Part shown: piece after piece, positions 17,485 to 26,204 of the stretch
Layout: each line of letters opens with the position of its first letter
How positions within the stretch are numbered: position 1 is the stretch's first letter
Source: Corticibacter populi
GTDB taxonomy: Bacteria > Pseudomonadota > Gammaproteobacteria > Burkholderiales > Burkholderiaceae_C
NCBI RefSeq assembly: GCF_004217315.1
Contig: NZ_SGWR01000002.1
Coordinates: 922,414-986,413, forward strand
Reading direction: 5' to 3'
DNA length: 64,000 bases
Program-made: the position numbers and the translations under genes
Notes under the pieces: generated by a model
Told to the model about the DNA's origin: nothing
The model's database searches: none
The model's input: only the letters and a program-made list of their open reading frames with translations

Positions 17485-17496
17485 GTGGTATACCAC
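17485..17496. promoter_or_regulatory. GntR-type operator, perfect palindrome GTGGTATACCAC
   Basis: A 12-bp perfect inverted repeat 44 bp upstream of the solute-binding protein start. It has the TGGTATACCA core expected for FadR/FCD-subfamily GntR regulators, and recurs before other transcription units of the same island. Confidence 0.75.
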
Positions 17497-17584
17497 TTTA
17501 ATGACGGGCTGACGGGCCTGCCGAACCGGCGCACCGCACCGCCATCGCTGCGATCCGCACGCCGGAACATGGCGCATCAGATCG

Positions 17585-17596
17585 GTGGTACACAAC
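17585..17596. promoter_or_regulatory. Degenerate second GntR-type site GTGGTACACAAC
   Basis: It matches the palindrome at 17485 in its left half and partly in its right half. It lies exactly 100 bp from that site, so cooperative binding is conceivable. Weak on its own. Confidence 0.4.
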
Positions 17597-17813
17597 ATAT
17601 GCAATATTCAGGCCAATCTTGTATCCAAGAAGCGCCGTGCCGTGCGTCCGGTCACCGGCCTGAAAAAGTCTTCTTTTGGTGCATCCGGCCACGATCGAGG
17701 CACCAACACGGCGTCCGCCGCGGCCCGCCCGGCGCAAACGCACCGAATTGGCCTGGAGAGGCGCTGCGGAGCAAGGCCGGAGCGCCATGGGCAACCGCAT
17801 TTCATGCGCCCGC

Positions 17814-19106
17814 TCATGCTCCCACGGCCGCGCGCTCCGACAGCACGCGCAGCTCGGGAAGAATGGGCGCATCCGCCTCGAAGCGCTCGCCAGCGCGGTA
17901 GCAAAAGAGCGGGCGGAGCTGGCGGTCCGTGGAAACCTGCGTGCCTTCGTTGTCATGGATCACCCATTGGCCGCGCATGTCTTCGAGCACGGAAACGTCC
18001 GCGACGCCGCCGACCTTCAAGGTGCCGATCTCGCCCTCCATCCCGGCCAGCTTGGCGGCATTGCTGGTGACCATGGCCACCACATGGCCGAGCGGCAACC
18101 CCAGCGCCAGCATGCTGGTCATGGCCGAGGCCAGGCTGAAGCGTTCATTGCCCTTGAAGATGTGGGTGCTCTCGTCAGGGTGCCAGTCCGGCGTGCCCGG
18201 CGGTGGCGGCACGATGGTGTTGTAGCCGTGCATGTCCGCGCCCAGGGTGTCGGGAACAATGCCCGCATCCAGCACGATGCGCGCGGTCTTGAAGCTGAAG
18301 TGCGAGCCGTGGCCGACATCGATCTTGAGGCCCCGCGCAATGGCTTCCTTGACCATCGGGTGGATCTGGCCATTGAGCTCGACGAAGCCGCCGGGATGGC
18401 GGCTGAACGGGTGCGCCAGGATGTCGCCGGCCTTGAGCAGGTCCACCACCTGGTTGAAGATGCTGTCCGGATTGACGTCCTTGCCGCCCTGCTCGGGCTT
18501 GGGCCACAGTTGGCCGAAGTGGATGTAGACGGGCAGGTTCGATTCCCGGCCGATCTGCGCGGCCAGCTTCATCACGTCCAGCCCCCAGCGCGCAAAGCCG
18601 CCGATTTCGGCATGCGCCTTCAGCCCCCGCACGATGTCAGGGTTCGTCCTCGCGGCCTTGACCGTGGCGTCCACGTCCAGGCATTCGGGACGGTACAGCT
18701 CGGGGTAGTAATGGCCTTCGAGGCCGCCGACCAGGTACGCCGACAGGTAGGAGAGAATGCGCGTCTTCGAGCGCTCGATGATATGGCTGCGAAAGCCCGG
18801 CAGGGTGATGCAGCTGGCGCCGCCCTGATCGACCATGGTGGTCACGCCCGAATGCACGCCGCACATGTCCGGCTCCAGGCCGAAGCGGCCGGTCACCCCC
18901 TGATAAATGTGACCATGCGTGTCGATCATGCCCGGCAGCACCAGCTTGCCCCGGCAGTCGACGACCTGCGTTCCCGGCGTCATTTGCGCATCCAGATCCG
19001 GGCCTATCGCGGCGATGGCGTCCTGCCGGATGAGCACGTCGAAAATGCCGTCGCGCTGCGCGGCAGGGTCGATCACTCTGCCGCCTTTGAGGAGGATATC
19101 GGTCAT
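17814..19106 (-). CDS. Amidohydrolase/deacetylase family metallohydrolase
   Basis: 430 residues of the amidohydrolase superfamily, close to the EF_0837/AHA_3915 deacetylase group. Metal and catalytic positions are visible. They are HxH in LPGMIDTHGHIYQG, the likely carbamylated Lys in GLKAHAEIGG, His in LPVYIHFGQL, DVGHGSHFSF, and the Asp in TLGADMHGYN. The N-terminal LLKGGRVIDP and C-terminal GTLKVGGVADVSVLED form the small beta domain. Superfamily members hydrolyse cyclic or linear amides. The ATG at 19106 has AAAGGA upstream and an operator 40 bp upstream. It lies upstream of the LivKHMGF operon, suggesting that the imported compound or a product is its substrate. Confidence 0.85.
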   Translation of the reverse strand: MTDILLKGGRVIDPAAQRDGIFDVLIRQDAIAAIGPDLDAQMTPGTQVVDCRGKLVLPGMIDTHGHIYQGVTGRFGLEPDMCGVHSGVTTMVDQGGASCITLPGFRSHIIERSKTRILSYLSAYLVGGLEGHYYPELYRPECLDVDATVKAARTNPDIVRGLKAHAEIGGFARWGLDVMKLAAQIGRESNLPVYIHFGQLWPKPEQGGKDVNPDSIFNQVVDLLKAGDILAHPFSRHPGGFVELNGQIHPMVKEAIARGLKIDVGHGSHFSFKTARIVLDAGIVPDTLGADMHGYNTIVPPPPGTPDWHPDESTHIFKGNERFSLASAMTSMLALGLPLGHVVAMVTSNAAKLAGMEGEIGTLKVGGVADVSVLEDMRGQWVIHDNEGTQVSTDRQLRPLFCYRAGERFEADAPILPELRVLSERAAVGA

Positions 19107-19145
19107 ATGGGGTTTCCTTTACTTGATGAAACGACTCGAGATTGA

Positions 19146-19157
19146 GTGGTATACCAC
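19146..19157. promoter_or_regulatory. GntR-type operator, perfect palindrome GTGGTATACCAC
   Basis: Identical in all 12 bases to the site at 17485. It lies 40 bp upstream of the amidohydrolase start, in the 253-bp divergent gap shared with the MarR gene. Confidence 0.75.
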
Positions 19158-19359
19158 GTAATAGCAATAATAGTGCCTGAATGGCACATGCGTGCCGGCG
19201 CCCGCCGCGCCTGCCGGCGCGCGACGGCGACACAAACGCCGGTGGTCCGGCGCCGAGTCGCTACACTGACAGCATGTGGGCGGCCAGGCCTGCAGGCACC
19301 AGGCGCAAACGGATCGAGGGACGCCTTGTGCAACCCCCGTGTACCCTGACGACATCCAT

Positions 19360-19977
19360 ATGACTCGACCAGCGACCAAGAAGACCAGAAAAACGGCCCC
19401 TGACGGCGCCATCTCCGGGCCGGAGAAAAATGCCGGCCGCAAGGCGCCATCTCCCCTTCCCGACCAACGGCCAGCACAACGGGCAGGCAAACGCACCGCC
19501 GGAACGCAGGCAAGGACAAGGGCCGAATCCAGTCTGCTCAGCCGGCCCGGCTTCCTGATCCGGCGCCTGCATCAGATCCACTGCGCCCTGTTTGCCGAAG
19601 AGGTCACCGATGCGGCCATCACTCCGGTGCAATACAGTCTGCTCTCCACCCTGAATGACCATGGCGAACTGGACCAGAACTCACTGGCCCATTACATCGG
19701 GCTGGAACGCACCAGCGTGGCGGAAGTGCTGCCGCGCCTGAGCGACCGGGGCCTGCTGGAGCGGCGCCGCAGCGAGCAGGACGGCCGCATCCGGCTGGTG
19801 AGGCTCACCGACGCGGGCCGCGAACTGGTCAAGGCCATCCAGCCAGCCGTGTTGCGCGCCCACGCGCGCACCATCGAGGCGCTGCCTGCCCCTGAGCGCA
19901 AGGAACTGGTCCGCATGATGGCGCTGCTGGTCGCCTCCGACACGAGCGAGCGGGCGCCGCTGCTCAAGCACCGCTGA
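19360..19977 (+). CDS. MarR family transcriptional regulator
   Basis: 205 residues. The first 55 are a basic, Pro/Ala-rich, low-complexity tail. The winged helix-turn-helix follows: LDQNSLAHYIGLERTSVAEVLPRLSDRGLLERRRSEQDGRIRLVRLTDAGRELV, the MarR signature with its DxRxR wing. The preceding LLSRPGFLIRRLHQIH is the usual dimerisation helix. The start at 19360 lacks a strong ribosome-binding site, so the true start may be downstream. Its 3' end overlaps the convergent GntR gene by 14 bp. It is divergent from the amidohydrolase and could co-regulate it. Confidence 0.85.
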   Translation: MTRPATKKTRKTAPDGAISGPEKNAGRKAPSPLPDQRPAQRAGKRTAGTQARTRAESSLLSRPGFLIRRLHQIHCALFAEEVTDAAITPVQYSLLSTLNDHGELDQNSLAHYIGLERTSVAEVLPRLSDRGLLERRRSEQDGRIRLVRLTDAGRELVKAIQPAVLRAHARTIEALPAPERKELVRMMALLVASDTSERAPLLKHR

Positions 19978-20839
19978 CGTCCCCGGCCGGTGCGTCCTCC
20001 GCGCCACCCACGTCATCGTCACCCGCATTCCCGAGCGACTGCAGGCTCTGGCGCTTGGCCATCTGGATCTGGTTCAAGGTGATCTTCCTGATTTCGGCCT
20101 GGCTGGCAACGATGTGCGCGCTCAGCAGCCGGCAGGCCTCTTCGCCTCGCCCGGCGCTGATGGCCCGCAGTATCTGTCCGTGCTCCTCATAGGTGGACTC
20201 GATGCGGGCGGCCCAGGTGAAATCCAGGCGGCGGATGATGCGGATGTGCTCGGTGACGTCGCGATGGACCCTGGCAATTTCCGCATTGCCGGCCGCCTCC
20301 ACCAGCGCGCCATGAAACTGTTCGTCCAGGCCGCCGACGCGCACGGAATCGGTTTCGCGCGCCTCCATCGGGCCCAGCCAGATGGCCGCCAGCGCATCGT
20401 AGCGCTCGGACAGGAAGGCCGCCGGCTCCAGGCACAGGCGCCGCACGGCCTCGACCTCCAGCAGCCTGCGCAGCACGTACAGTTCCTCGAATTTCTTGAA
20501 GTCGATGGGCAGCACGCGCCAGCCGGCCCTGAACAGCACCTCGACATAGCCTTCCTGCTGCAGGCGATAGAGCGCCTGCCGCACGGGCGTGCGGGAGACG
20601 TCGAGCCGCGCGCAGATGCCGCCCTCGGTGAAGCGATCGCCCGGCACCAGGCGAAAGCTCGCAATGTCCTGCTTCAGCCGCAGATACACCTCTTCCGCAC
20701 GGGATGGCCGCGACCTGGACGTGCTGCCATCCAACCGCACCTCCTTGCCGGCAGCCGCATCCATGGCGCCACCACCGGCATCGACGGTCTCGCCCAACTC
20801 GCGAGCCTTGCCACAGGACGGGTTGCCATGCTTTCCCAT
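19964..20839 (-). CDS. GntR family regulator, FCD (FadR-C) domain
   Basis: 291 residues. After a 45-residue low-complexity N-terminus, residues about 50-115 are the GntR winged helix: AEEVYLRLKQDIASFRLVPGDRFTEGGICARLDVSRTPVRQALYRLQQEGYV. Residues about 125-265 are the all-helical FCD ligand domain (LYVLRRLLEVEAVRR, Asp and His positions in DEQFHGALVEAAGN and STYEEHGQIL). It is the last gene of the atzG-atzE-atzH operon; its ATG lies two bases after the atzH stop. FCD regulators bind TGGT-N-ACCA-type palindromes, matching the repeated operator here, so it is the prime candidate controller of the island. Confidence 0.9.
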   Translation of the reverse strand: MGKHGNPSCGKARELGETVDAGGGAMDAAAGKEVRLDGSTSRSRPSRAEEVYLRLKQDIASFRLVPGDRFTEGGICARLDVSRTPVRQALYRLQQEGYVEVLFRAGWRVLPIDFKKFEELYVLRRLLEVEAVRRLCLEPAAFLSERYDALAAIWLGPMEARETDSVRVGGLDEQFHGALVEAAGNAEIARVHRDVTEHIRIIRRLDFTWAARIESTYEEHGQILRAISAGRGEEACRLLSAHIVASQAEIRKITLNQIQMAKRQSLQSLGNAGDDDVGGAEDAPAGDVSGA

Positions 20840-20841
20840 GG

Positions 20842-21219
20842 TCAATCCATCCAGCTCACGTGCGCGGACACCACACGCCATCCCTCCGCCTGCCGCAGCC
20901 AGGTCTGTGACTGCCGCCCGATGCGTGTCTGCCCCTGCCGGCGAAACTCCAGATGGCTGGTCGCAATGTCCCGTCCATACGTGGTGATCTCCCGCCGCAG
21001 AACCTCGCGCTCCAGGCCCTTGCCGGGCCGCTGCGCGCGAAATTGCTGGATCGCCGCGTAGCCGTAGAGGTTCTCGGATGCGCCATAGCGGATGGTGGTA
21101 GGGCTGCTCCAGAACAGTGCGTCCAGCTCCGCCACCGCATTGCCGGTCAATGCGCGCTCGTAGCGATCGCATTCGGCGCTGACTTCCGCCAGGACTTCTG
21201 GCAAATTGATCTCATGCAT
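20842..21219 (-). CDS. AtzH/HpxZ-like protein (DUF3225 fold)
   Basis: 125 residues of the NTF2-like AtzH/HpxZ family. It begins [21 protein letters not shown]; later segments are [23 protein letters not shown] and [23 protein letters not shown]. In the cyanuric-acid pathway of Pseudomonas sp. ADP, AtzH acts after AtzEG on a carboxylated urea. In Klebsiella, HpxZ belongs to the oxalurate gene set. It sits between atzE and the GntR gene with 30-bp and 2-bp gaps, so co-translation is likely. Confidence 0.85.
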   Translation of the reverse strand: MHEINLPEVLAEVSAECDRYERALTGNAVAELDALFWSSPTTIRYGASENLYGYAAIQQFRAQRPGKGLEREVLRREITTYGRDIATSHLEFRRQGQTRIGRQSQTWLRQAEGWRVVSAHVSWMD

Positions 21220-21249
21220 CCGGTTGGCCTCCCTTTCATGATTGGGTGT

Positions 21250-22671
21250 CTACGCACCATGCACAGCCGCAAGCGCGGCAGGGCGCACGCCAATGCCATC
21301 GTCATCCAGCCGGTCCAGCCAATGCGCTGCCCGCAGGGCCAGGCCCTCGCGCCAGGGGGCGGCAATCAGCTGCACGCCGACGGGCAGACCGCCAGCAGCA
21401 TCCGGCCAGGTGGGCGCAACCACCACCGGACAGCCTGCAAACGAGATCGGCTGCGCCAGCATGCCCATGGACGCGCGGGTCGGCTGCGGCACGCCGTTGA
21501 GCTTCAGCCAGGGCTGCCCGATCGGCGTGGCCTCGCAGGGCGTCGCAGGTGCCAGCAGCACATCCCAATGCCGGAACAATTGATTGACCGCATCGCGGTA
21601 GGCCCGGCGAAAACGCTGCGCCCTGGCATACCAGTGCGCTGGCTGCAAGGCGCCGGCAATGAAGCGATCCACCGATACGGGCTCGAAATCCGCAGCCCGC
21701 GTGCGCAATTCCGCCAGGTGCAGGCTGCCGCCTTCGCTGGCGGTCACGATGAATGCGGCCGCACGGGCCCGCTCGGCCTCCGGCCACTGCACCCGCCCGG
21801 GGAGTGCGCCCAGCCGCTCGGCCACCATCGCCACGGCCTGCCGGGCCGAGTCGTAGGCATTGTCTTCAAAGTACCCGCCCAGCACCCCTACGCGCAAGCC
21901 GTCCAGCCCTTGCCCCAGTGCGGCACCCACCGGCTGGACCGTGGTGGCCAGGCAGGCGGGATCCTGCGGGTCCGGCCCCTGCAGCGCGTCATAGACAAGC
22001 GCCAGCAGCTGGGCCGAATCGGCCAGCGGACCGACATGGTCCAGGTTGTGGACGAAGGGGTAGGCACCGCGCCGCGACAGGCGGCCGAAGGTCGGCTTGA
22101 GGCCCCAGACGCCGCACAGCGATGCCGGAACGCGGATGGAGCCATTGGTGTCCGAGCCCAGGGCCACGGGCACCAGCCCCGCCGCCACCGCCGCGCCCGA
22201 GCCCCCCGAGGAGCCACCGGCGATGCGCGTGAGGTCATGCGGATTGCGCGTTGGCCCATAGTGGCTGTTCTCGGTGGTGAAGCCATAGGCAAATTCGTCC
22301 ATGTTCAACGCGCCGGTCAGCACCGCACCCGCACTGCGCAGCCGTTCCACCAAGACCGCGTCGGACCGCGCTGCCGCCGCATGGCGACGGATCTTGGAGC
22401 CGGCCAGGGTCACTTCCCCCTCGATATCGAAGAGGTTCTTGACCGCATAGGGCAGCCCGGCCAGTGGCGGCAGCGCCCGTCCGGCGCGCCGCATGGCGTC
22501 AATGGCCTCGGCCTCGCGCTGCGCCCTGGCGGATGTCTGCAGCGTGTACGCATTGACAGCGGGATGGGTGGCTTCGATGCCGGATTGGCACTGCGCCAGC
22601 CAGTCGTTGGCGGCAAGATCCGCGCTGGCCACGGCAGCCAGGCATTCCAGACTGCCGGCGGGGATGCTCAT
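21250..22671 (-). CDS. AtzE/HpxY family amidase
   Basis: 473 residues of the amidase signature family, closest by context and length to AtzE (1-carboxybiuret hydrolase) and HpxY. The Ser-cisSer-Lys triad is visible: Lys in GLPYAVKNLFDIEG, and the Gly/Ser-rich stretch RIAGGSSGGSGAAVAAG with the nucleophile in GSDTNGSIRVPASLCG. The downstream LKPTFGRLSRRGAYPF is also typical. It forms a GatC-GatA-like complex with the small AtzG protein encoded 53 bp upstream. It probably hydrolyses a carbamoyl, ureide or carboxylated-urea intermediate in the cytoplasm. The exact substrate is not readable. Confidence 0.88.
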   Translation of the reverse strand: MSIPAGSLECLAAVASADLAANDWLAQCQSGIEATHPAVNAYTLQTSARAQREAEAIDAMRRAGRALPPLAGLPYAVKNLFDIEGEVTLAGSKIRRHAAAARSDAVLVERLRSAGAVLTGALNMDEFAYGFTTENSHYGPTRNPHDLTRIAGGSSGGSGAAVAAGLVPVALGSDTNGSIRVPASLCGVWGLKPTFGRLSRRGAYPFVHNLDHVGPLADSAQLLALVYDALQGPDPQDPACLATTVQPVGAALGQGLDGLRVGVLGGYFEDNAYDSARQAVAMVAERLGALPGRVQWPEAERARAAAFIVTASEGGSLHLAELRTRAADFEPVSVDRFIAGALQPAHWYARAQRFRRAYRDAVNQLFRHWDVLLAPATPCEATPIGQPWLKLNGVPQPTRASMGMLAQPISFAGCPVVVAPTWPDAAGGLPVGVQLIAAPWREGLALRAAHWLDRLDDDGIGVRPAALAAVHGA

Positions 22672-22724
22672 GATGTCGGTTCTTTCTGATCTCTGTATGG
22701 AAATGCGGCCCTTTGTGCACTCGC

Positions 22725-22940
22725 TCAGGGCCTCGCTGCGTCAGGGTATGGCGCCGGCCAGTACAGGCTGGCTGGCTCGTCTTCCACCGGCAAATCGCAG
22801 GCTTCCAGCAATGCCGCCATGGCAACGGTTCTGGACAGGTGGTCCGCCACACGTGCCACCTGCGCGGCATCCAGGGGCAGCGACAGCAAGTCGGCACTGC
22901 TCCGCACATATGCTTCCAGATCCTGGCTGTTCCGACTCAT
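22725..22940 (-). CDS. AtzG/HpxX-like small subunit (GatC-like, DUF4089)
   Basis: 71 residues: MSRNSQDLEAYVRSSADLLS, then LPLDAAQVARVADHLSRTVAMAALLEACDLP and DEPASLYWPAP. Length, helical pattern and position just before the AtzE-type amidase identify the GatC-like partner, which wraps round and stabilises the amidase. The ATG at 22940 is preceded by GGAG; an ATG 36 bp upstream is less well placed. It is the first gene of a four-gene operon ending with gntR. Confidence 0.82.
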   Translation of the reverse strand: MSRNSQDLEAYVRSSADLLSLPLDAAQVARVADHLSRTVAMAALLEACDLPVEDEPASLYWPAPYPDAARP

Positions 22941-23158
22941 CGACGTTTCTCCGGTTGAAAGACTGCCAAACTGCAAGCCCCAAGATCACCGGGGCCGGCA
23001 CACCCAGGCAGACGTGCCTGCGCAGGACTTGCCGATGTGCGCACATGGTCGTCCGCACATGGACGTGCGCATGGAGCCGAGCGGCGTCCGTGAACGCAAG
23101 GACAAGCCCCATTTCGCACACGTCATCTTGGATACAAGCCCTGCACACGGGCAAGCAA

Positions 23159-23170
23159 GTGGCATGCCAC
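23159..23170. promoter_or_regulatory. Variant GntR-type palindrome GTGGCATGCCAC
   Basis: A perfect 12-bp palindrome that differs from GTGGTATACCAC only by a compensating T/A to C/G pair in each arm. It lies 219 bp upstream of the atzG-like start. Confidence 0.55.
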
Positions 23171-23439
23171 ATAATAAGCATACCACCGTGCGAGAAGAGC
23201 GCTGGCGGCGCGGCGTCGGCAAGGCCATCCGCGTGCGCACCTGCGTCCACCGATGCTCATTGCCTGGCCCATGCATTGCCGGTGCGTCGCTTTGGTGCAT
23301 GCAGCACTCTGCTTTCGGTTCCCCCTCTCGGCGTGCCACCCTTGCCGCAGACCGCGCGCCGGGCAGCAGGCGGCTTCGCACGCAAAGCAATCGATCCCCC
23401 TGTCTTGCGCATGACACGGCTCTTTCATGCTAGATTTAT

Positions 23440-23451
23440 GTTGTATACCTC
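23440..23451. promoter_or_regulatory. Degenerate GntR-type site GTTGTATACCTC
   Basis: It keeps the GTATACC centre and matches the palindrome at 10 of 12 positions. It lies 79 bp upstream of the DUF1116 start codon, where an operator would be expected. Confidence 0.5.
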
Positions 23452-23529
23452 TTACTTGCCGGGCTGCTGCGCCATGCCATGGCTGCTTTGCCGGTGCCAC
23501 GCCCACTCCTATGCCGAGGTCAGGTCTGC

Positions 23530-24630
23530 ATGGACATCTTCTCCATCCATCACATCGCTGGGCGGTTCAACGCCATCGCCCTGGTCGACATCGCGCCGCG
23601 GTCCGACGTGTTGCCGGAACTGCCCACCACCACCTTTCTGCATGCCGGCCCGCCCCTGGCCGGCGCCGTGCCGCAGGCAATGCGCCGCGCCACGCTGTTC
23701 GCCATCCTGTACGAAGGGCTGGCAGGCGATGCCGCGCAGGCTTGCCACATGCTCGATTCGGGTGCGGTGACCTTGCGCCCGGCCCAGGACTTTGGCGTCG
23801 TCACCCCGCTGGCGCAGGTCGTCTCGGCCAGTGCCCCGCTGGCCGTGGTGCAGGGAGCGAATGGGCGCCGCTTCGCTCCCCTCATCGAGGCGGGGGTGCC
23901 GGCATTGCGCTTTGGCAATCCGCCGGACGATGCCGCGGCCCGGCTGCGGATGATGGAACTGTTCGGCCTTCAGGTCCTCAGGCCAGCGCTCGCCCGGCAG
24001 CCTGTTGCCCTGGCTCCGCTGGTGCTCGCTGCCCTGCAGCAAGGCGAGGAATGCCATGCGCTGACCAGCGCCGCCAATGCAAGGCTGGTGGAGTCACTGT
24101 CCTTGCCCGCGCGGGACAGGGCCTTGCTCGCGGCCTATCCCGCCTTTGTGCTTCCCATCCTGATGGCCGCCAGCAGTGCATGGCTGCAGGAGAGCGCAAG
24201 CCCGATCAGCGCGGTCGGCGGCAATGGCCTGCAATTCGGCTGGCGCGGGCGTGGGGAAACGGCCTGGCGCACCGTGGATGCCGTGCCGCCGGCCGGCGTG
24301 TCCATGGAAGGCATGCAGACCCGCGAAGCCCTCGGAGCCATCGGCGACAGTGCCGTCATCGATTTCGCCGGCCTCGGCGGACAGGCGCTGGCGTTCAGCC
24401 CCGCGCTCGCGCAAACCTATGCCAGCTTTCTGCCGCAGGATCTCCGGGCGCATCGCGCCGCCGTTCTCGATGCCAGGACCGGCAATGCCAGTCCCGAAGC
24501 CATCGCCGCCAGCGGGCAATCCGCCCTGGTGAACCTGGCCATCCTCGGCGCGCCAGCCTGCTCGGGCCTGATCGGGCGCGGGGTCTACGCCGCCCCGCCA
24601 TCACTATTCACGCCGGCGCGCAGGCAATAG
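23530..24630 (+). CDS. DUF1116 protein, AllG/YlbE-like (oxamate carbamoyltransferase subunit family)
   Basis: 366 residues. It aligns by eye with E. coli YlbE/AllG along most of its length: TTFLHAGPPL, FAILYEGLAGDAAQA, VVSASAPLAVVQ with NGRRFAPLIEAGVPALRFGN, GEECHALTSAANARLVESL, NGLQFGWRGRGE, and IGDSAVIDFAGLGG. AllG forms, with AllF/FdrA and AllH, the complex that cleaves oxalurate to oxamate and carbamoyl phosphate. No FdrA, AllH or carbamate kinase gene lies in this window, and the protein is shorter than AllG (about 420). The ATG at 23530 follows GAGG and AGG motifs; an earlier ATG at 23479 is less family-like. It is divergent from the AtzGEH operon, so a shared ureide pathway is likely. 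Confidence 0.72.
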   Translation: MDIFSIHHIAGRFNAIALVDIAPRSDVLPELPTTTFLHAGPPLAGAVPQAMRRATLFAILYEGLAGDAAQACHMLDSGAVTLRPAQDFGVVTPLAQVVSASAPLAVVQGANGRRFAPLIEAGVPALRFGNPPDDAAARLRMMELFGLQVLRPALARQPVALAPLVLAALQQGEECHALTSAANARLVESLSLPARDRALLAAYPAFVLPILMAASSAWLQESASPISAVGGNGLQFGWRGRGETAWRTVDAVPPAGVSMEGMQTREALGAIGDSAVIDFAGLGGQALAFSPALAQTYASFLPQDLRAHRAAVLDARTGNASPEAIAASGQSALVNLAILGAPACSGLIGRGVYAAPPSLFTPARRQ

Positions 24631-24646
24631 GGCGCGCAGGCGCCTC

Positions 24647-24660
24647 AGAACAGGTACTCA
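24647..24660. repeat. Degenerate end of the GAACCTGTT repeat family
   Basis: Minus strand TGAGTACCTGTTCT: the aldehyde dehydrogenase TGA stop (24658-24660) is followed by a one-base variant of the repeat end. It fits the stop-flush rule of the full copies but has no second arm. Confidence 0.4.
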
Positions 24661-26142
24661 GAACGGGAACTGGCGCTTGCCGAGCTGGAAGGTCACCCAC
24701 TTCACCTCGGTCATCTCGTGCATGGAGGCCTCGCCGCCTTCGCGTCCCAGGCCGCTGTTCTTGACGCCACCGAAGGTGATGTGCGGCTCGTCGGCAATGG
24801 TGGTGTCGTTGATGTGCACCATGCCGGATTCGACCCGGTGGGCGAACTCGAAGGCACGCTGCAGGTCGTTGGTGACAACCGCCGATGACAGGCCGAAGCT
24901 GGTGTCATTGGCCAGATGGACGGCGTGATCGAAGTCATCGGCGCAATAGATGCTGGTGACGGGGCCGAACGACTCCTCGCCATAGATGCGCATGGCCGGC
25001 GTCACGCCCGTCAGCACGGTCGGCTGGAAGTACGGGCCCTCGTGCGTGCCGCCTGTCAGCACGCTGGCGCCCTGGCCCACCGCATCCTCGATCTGCCCCA
25101 TGATGAAGTGCGCCTGCGATTCGCGCACCAGCGGCCCCACCACCGTCTCGGGTGAACGCGGGTCGCCCACCCGGATGGTTCGGGCCTTGGCCACGAATTT
25201 CTCGCAGAAGGCCTCGTACAGTGGCTTCTCCACGATGATGCGCGAGTTGGACATGCAGACCTGCCCCTGGTGAAAGAAGATGCCGAATGCGGCGGCATCC
25301 ACGGCATAGTCCAGATCTGCATCCTGGAGCACCACGGTGGGGCTCTTGCCCCCCATCTCCAGGCAGACCCGCTTGAAATGCCTGCCGCACTCCGCGGCCA
25401 GCACGCGGCCGACCTTGCTGGAGCCGGTGAAGGTGATCATGCGCACGCGCTCGTCGCTGACCAGCAGCCTGCCCACTTCGGCATCGCCTGGCACCACGTT
25501 CAATACGCCAGGGGGCAGGCCGGCCTGCTCGAAGATCTCGGCCATCTTCAATCCCACCAATGGCGTCAGCTCCGACGGCTTGAGCACGAAGGTGTTGCCA
25601 GCCGCCAGGGCAAACGCCACCTTCTTCATGCCCAGCAGCAGCGGCGAGTTGAACGGCGAGATGCCGCCGATCACCCCCAGCGGCTGGCGGATCGTCATGC
25701 TCACCACGCCCGGCGTGGTGGTGGGGAACGTCTCGCCATGCGGCTGGCGGATGCAGCCGGCGGCGGAGCGCAGGCAGTCCACGGCGTAGTCCACCTCCCA
25801 GGGCGCCTTGATCCAGACGGAGCCGTTCTCCTGAATGATCAGGTCGCGCAGCGCATCGCGGTGGGCGGCAAACAGGTCCGCCGCACGCAGCAGCAGGGCC
25901 TCACGCTCGCCGGCCAGCATGGCCGCCCAACCCGTCCGGGCGGCATGCGCGGCGGCGATGGCGGCGTTCACGTCCTCGGCGCTGGCCTGCGCCACCTGGG
26001 CGAACACCGCGCCCGTGGCGGGGTTGACGTCGTCGGCCACCAGGCCGGCGCTGCTCAGGCACCATCGACCATTGATGTACATGGGTGCGACGCGGGTGCC
26101 GAATTCTGCGGGAGTAATGGGAGACAGGGGGCCGGTAGTCAT
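24658..26142 (-). CDS. Aldehyde dehydrogenase family protein
   Basis: 494 residues, NAD(P)-dependent aldehyde oxidation to the acid. Visible are MYINGRWCLSSAG (N-terminal strand), FTGSSKVGRVLA (cofactor loop), the general base Glu in CLEMGGKSPTVVL, and the nucleophile Cys in FGIFFHQGQVCMSNSRIIV. Also present are EESFGPVTSIY and FGGVKNSGLGREGG. The QVCMS variant resembles vanillin, benzaldehyde or salicylaldehyde dehydrogenases. The ATG at 26142 is chosen; an in-frame ATG five codons upstream is possible. It is the last gene of the operon that begins with the GMC oxidoreductase, fitting sequential alcohol-aldehyde-acid oxidation. Confidence 0.9.
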   Translation of the reverse strand: MTTGPLSPITPAEFGTRVAPMYINGRWCLSSAGLVADDVNPATGAVFAQVAQASAEDVNAAIAAAHAARTGWAAMLAGEREALLLRAADLFAAHRDALRDLIIQENGSVWIKAPWEVDYAVDCLRSAAGCIRQPHGETFPTTTPGVVSMTIRQPLGVIGGISPFNSPLLLGMKKVAFALAAGNTFVLKPSELTPLVGLKMAEIFEQAGLPPGVLNVVPGDAEVGRLLVSDERVRMITFTGSSKVGRVLAAECGRHFKRVCLEMGGKSPTVVLQDADLDYAVDAAAFGIFFHQGQVCMSNSRIIVEKPLYEAFCEKFVAKARTIRVGDPRSPETVVGPLVRESQAHFIMGQIEDAVGQGASVLTGGTHEGPYFQPTVLTGVTPAMRIYGEESFGPVTSIYCADDFDHAVHLANDTSFGLSSAVVTNDLQRAFEFAHRVESGMVHINDTTIADEPHITFGGVKNSGLGREGGEASMHEMTEVKWVTFQLGKRQFPF

Positions 26143-26204
26143 GGTGGAACTTCTCATGGAAAGCGGAGGGAACGGAGATTCAAGACAAGGAAAGCATTCG
26201 AGGT

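Larger units (their letters stand above)
17442..17813. other. Intergenic control region between deacetylase-type amidohydrolase and livK-like gene
   Basis: 372 bp with no credible gene. It carries a perfect GTGGTATACCAC palindrome and a degenerate second site 100 bp away, in the promoter position of the transporter operon. The rest shows nothing I can name. Confidence 0.5.
22941..23529. other. Divergent control region between atzG-like and DUF1116 genes
   Basis: 589 bp without a supported gene. It contains the palindrome GTGGCATGCCAC (23159-23170), a nearby half-site with ATACCAC around 23180, and a degenerate site GTTGTATACCTC (23440-23451). This arrangement allows one regulator to control both divergent units. 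Confidence 0.5.
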
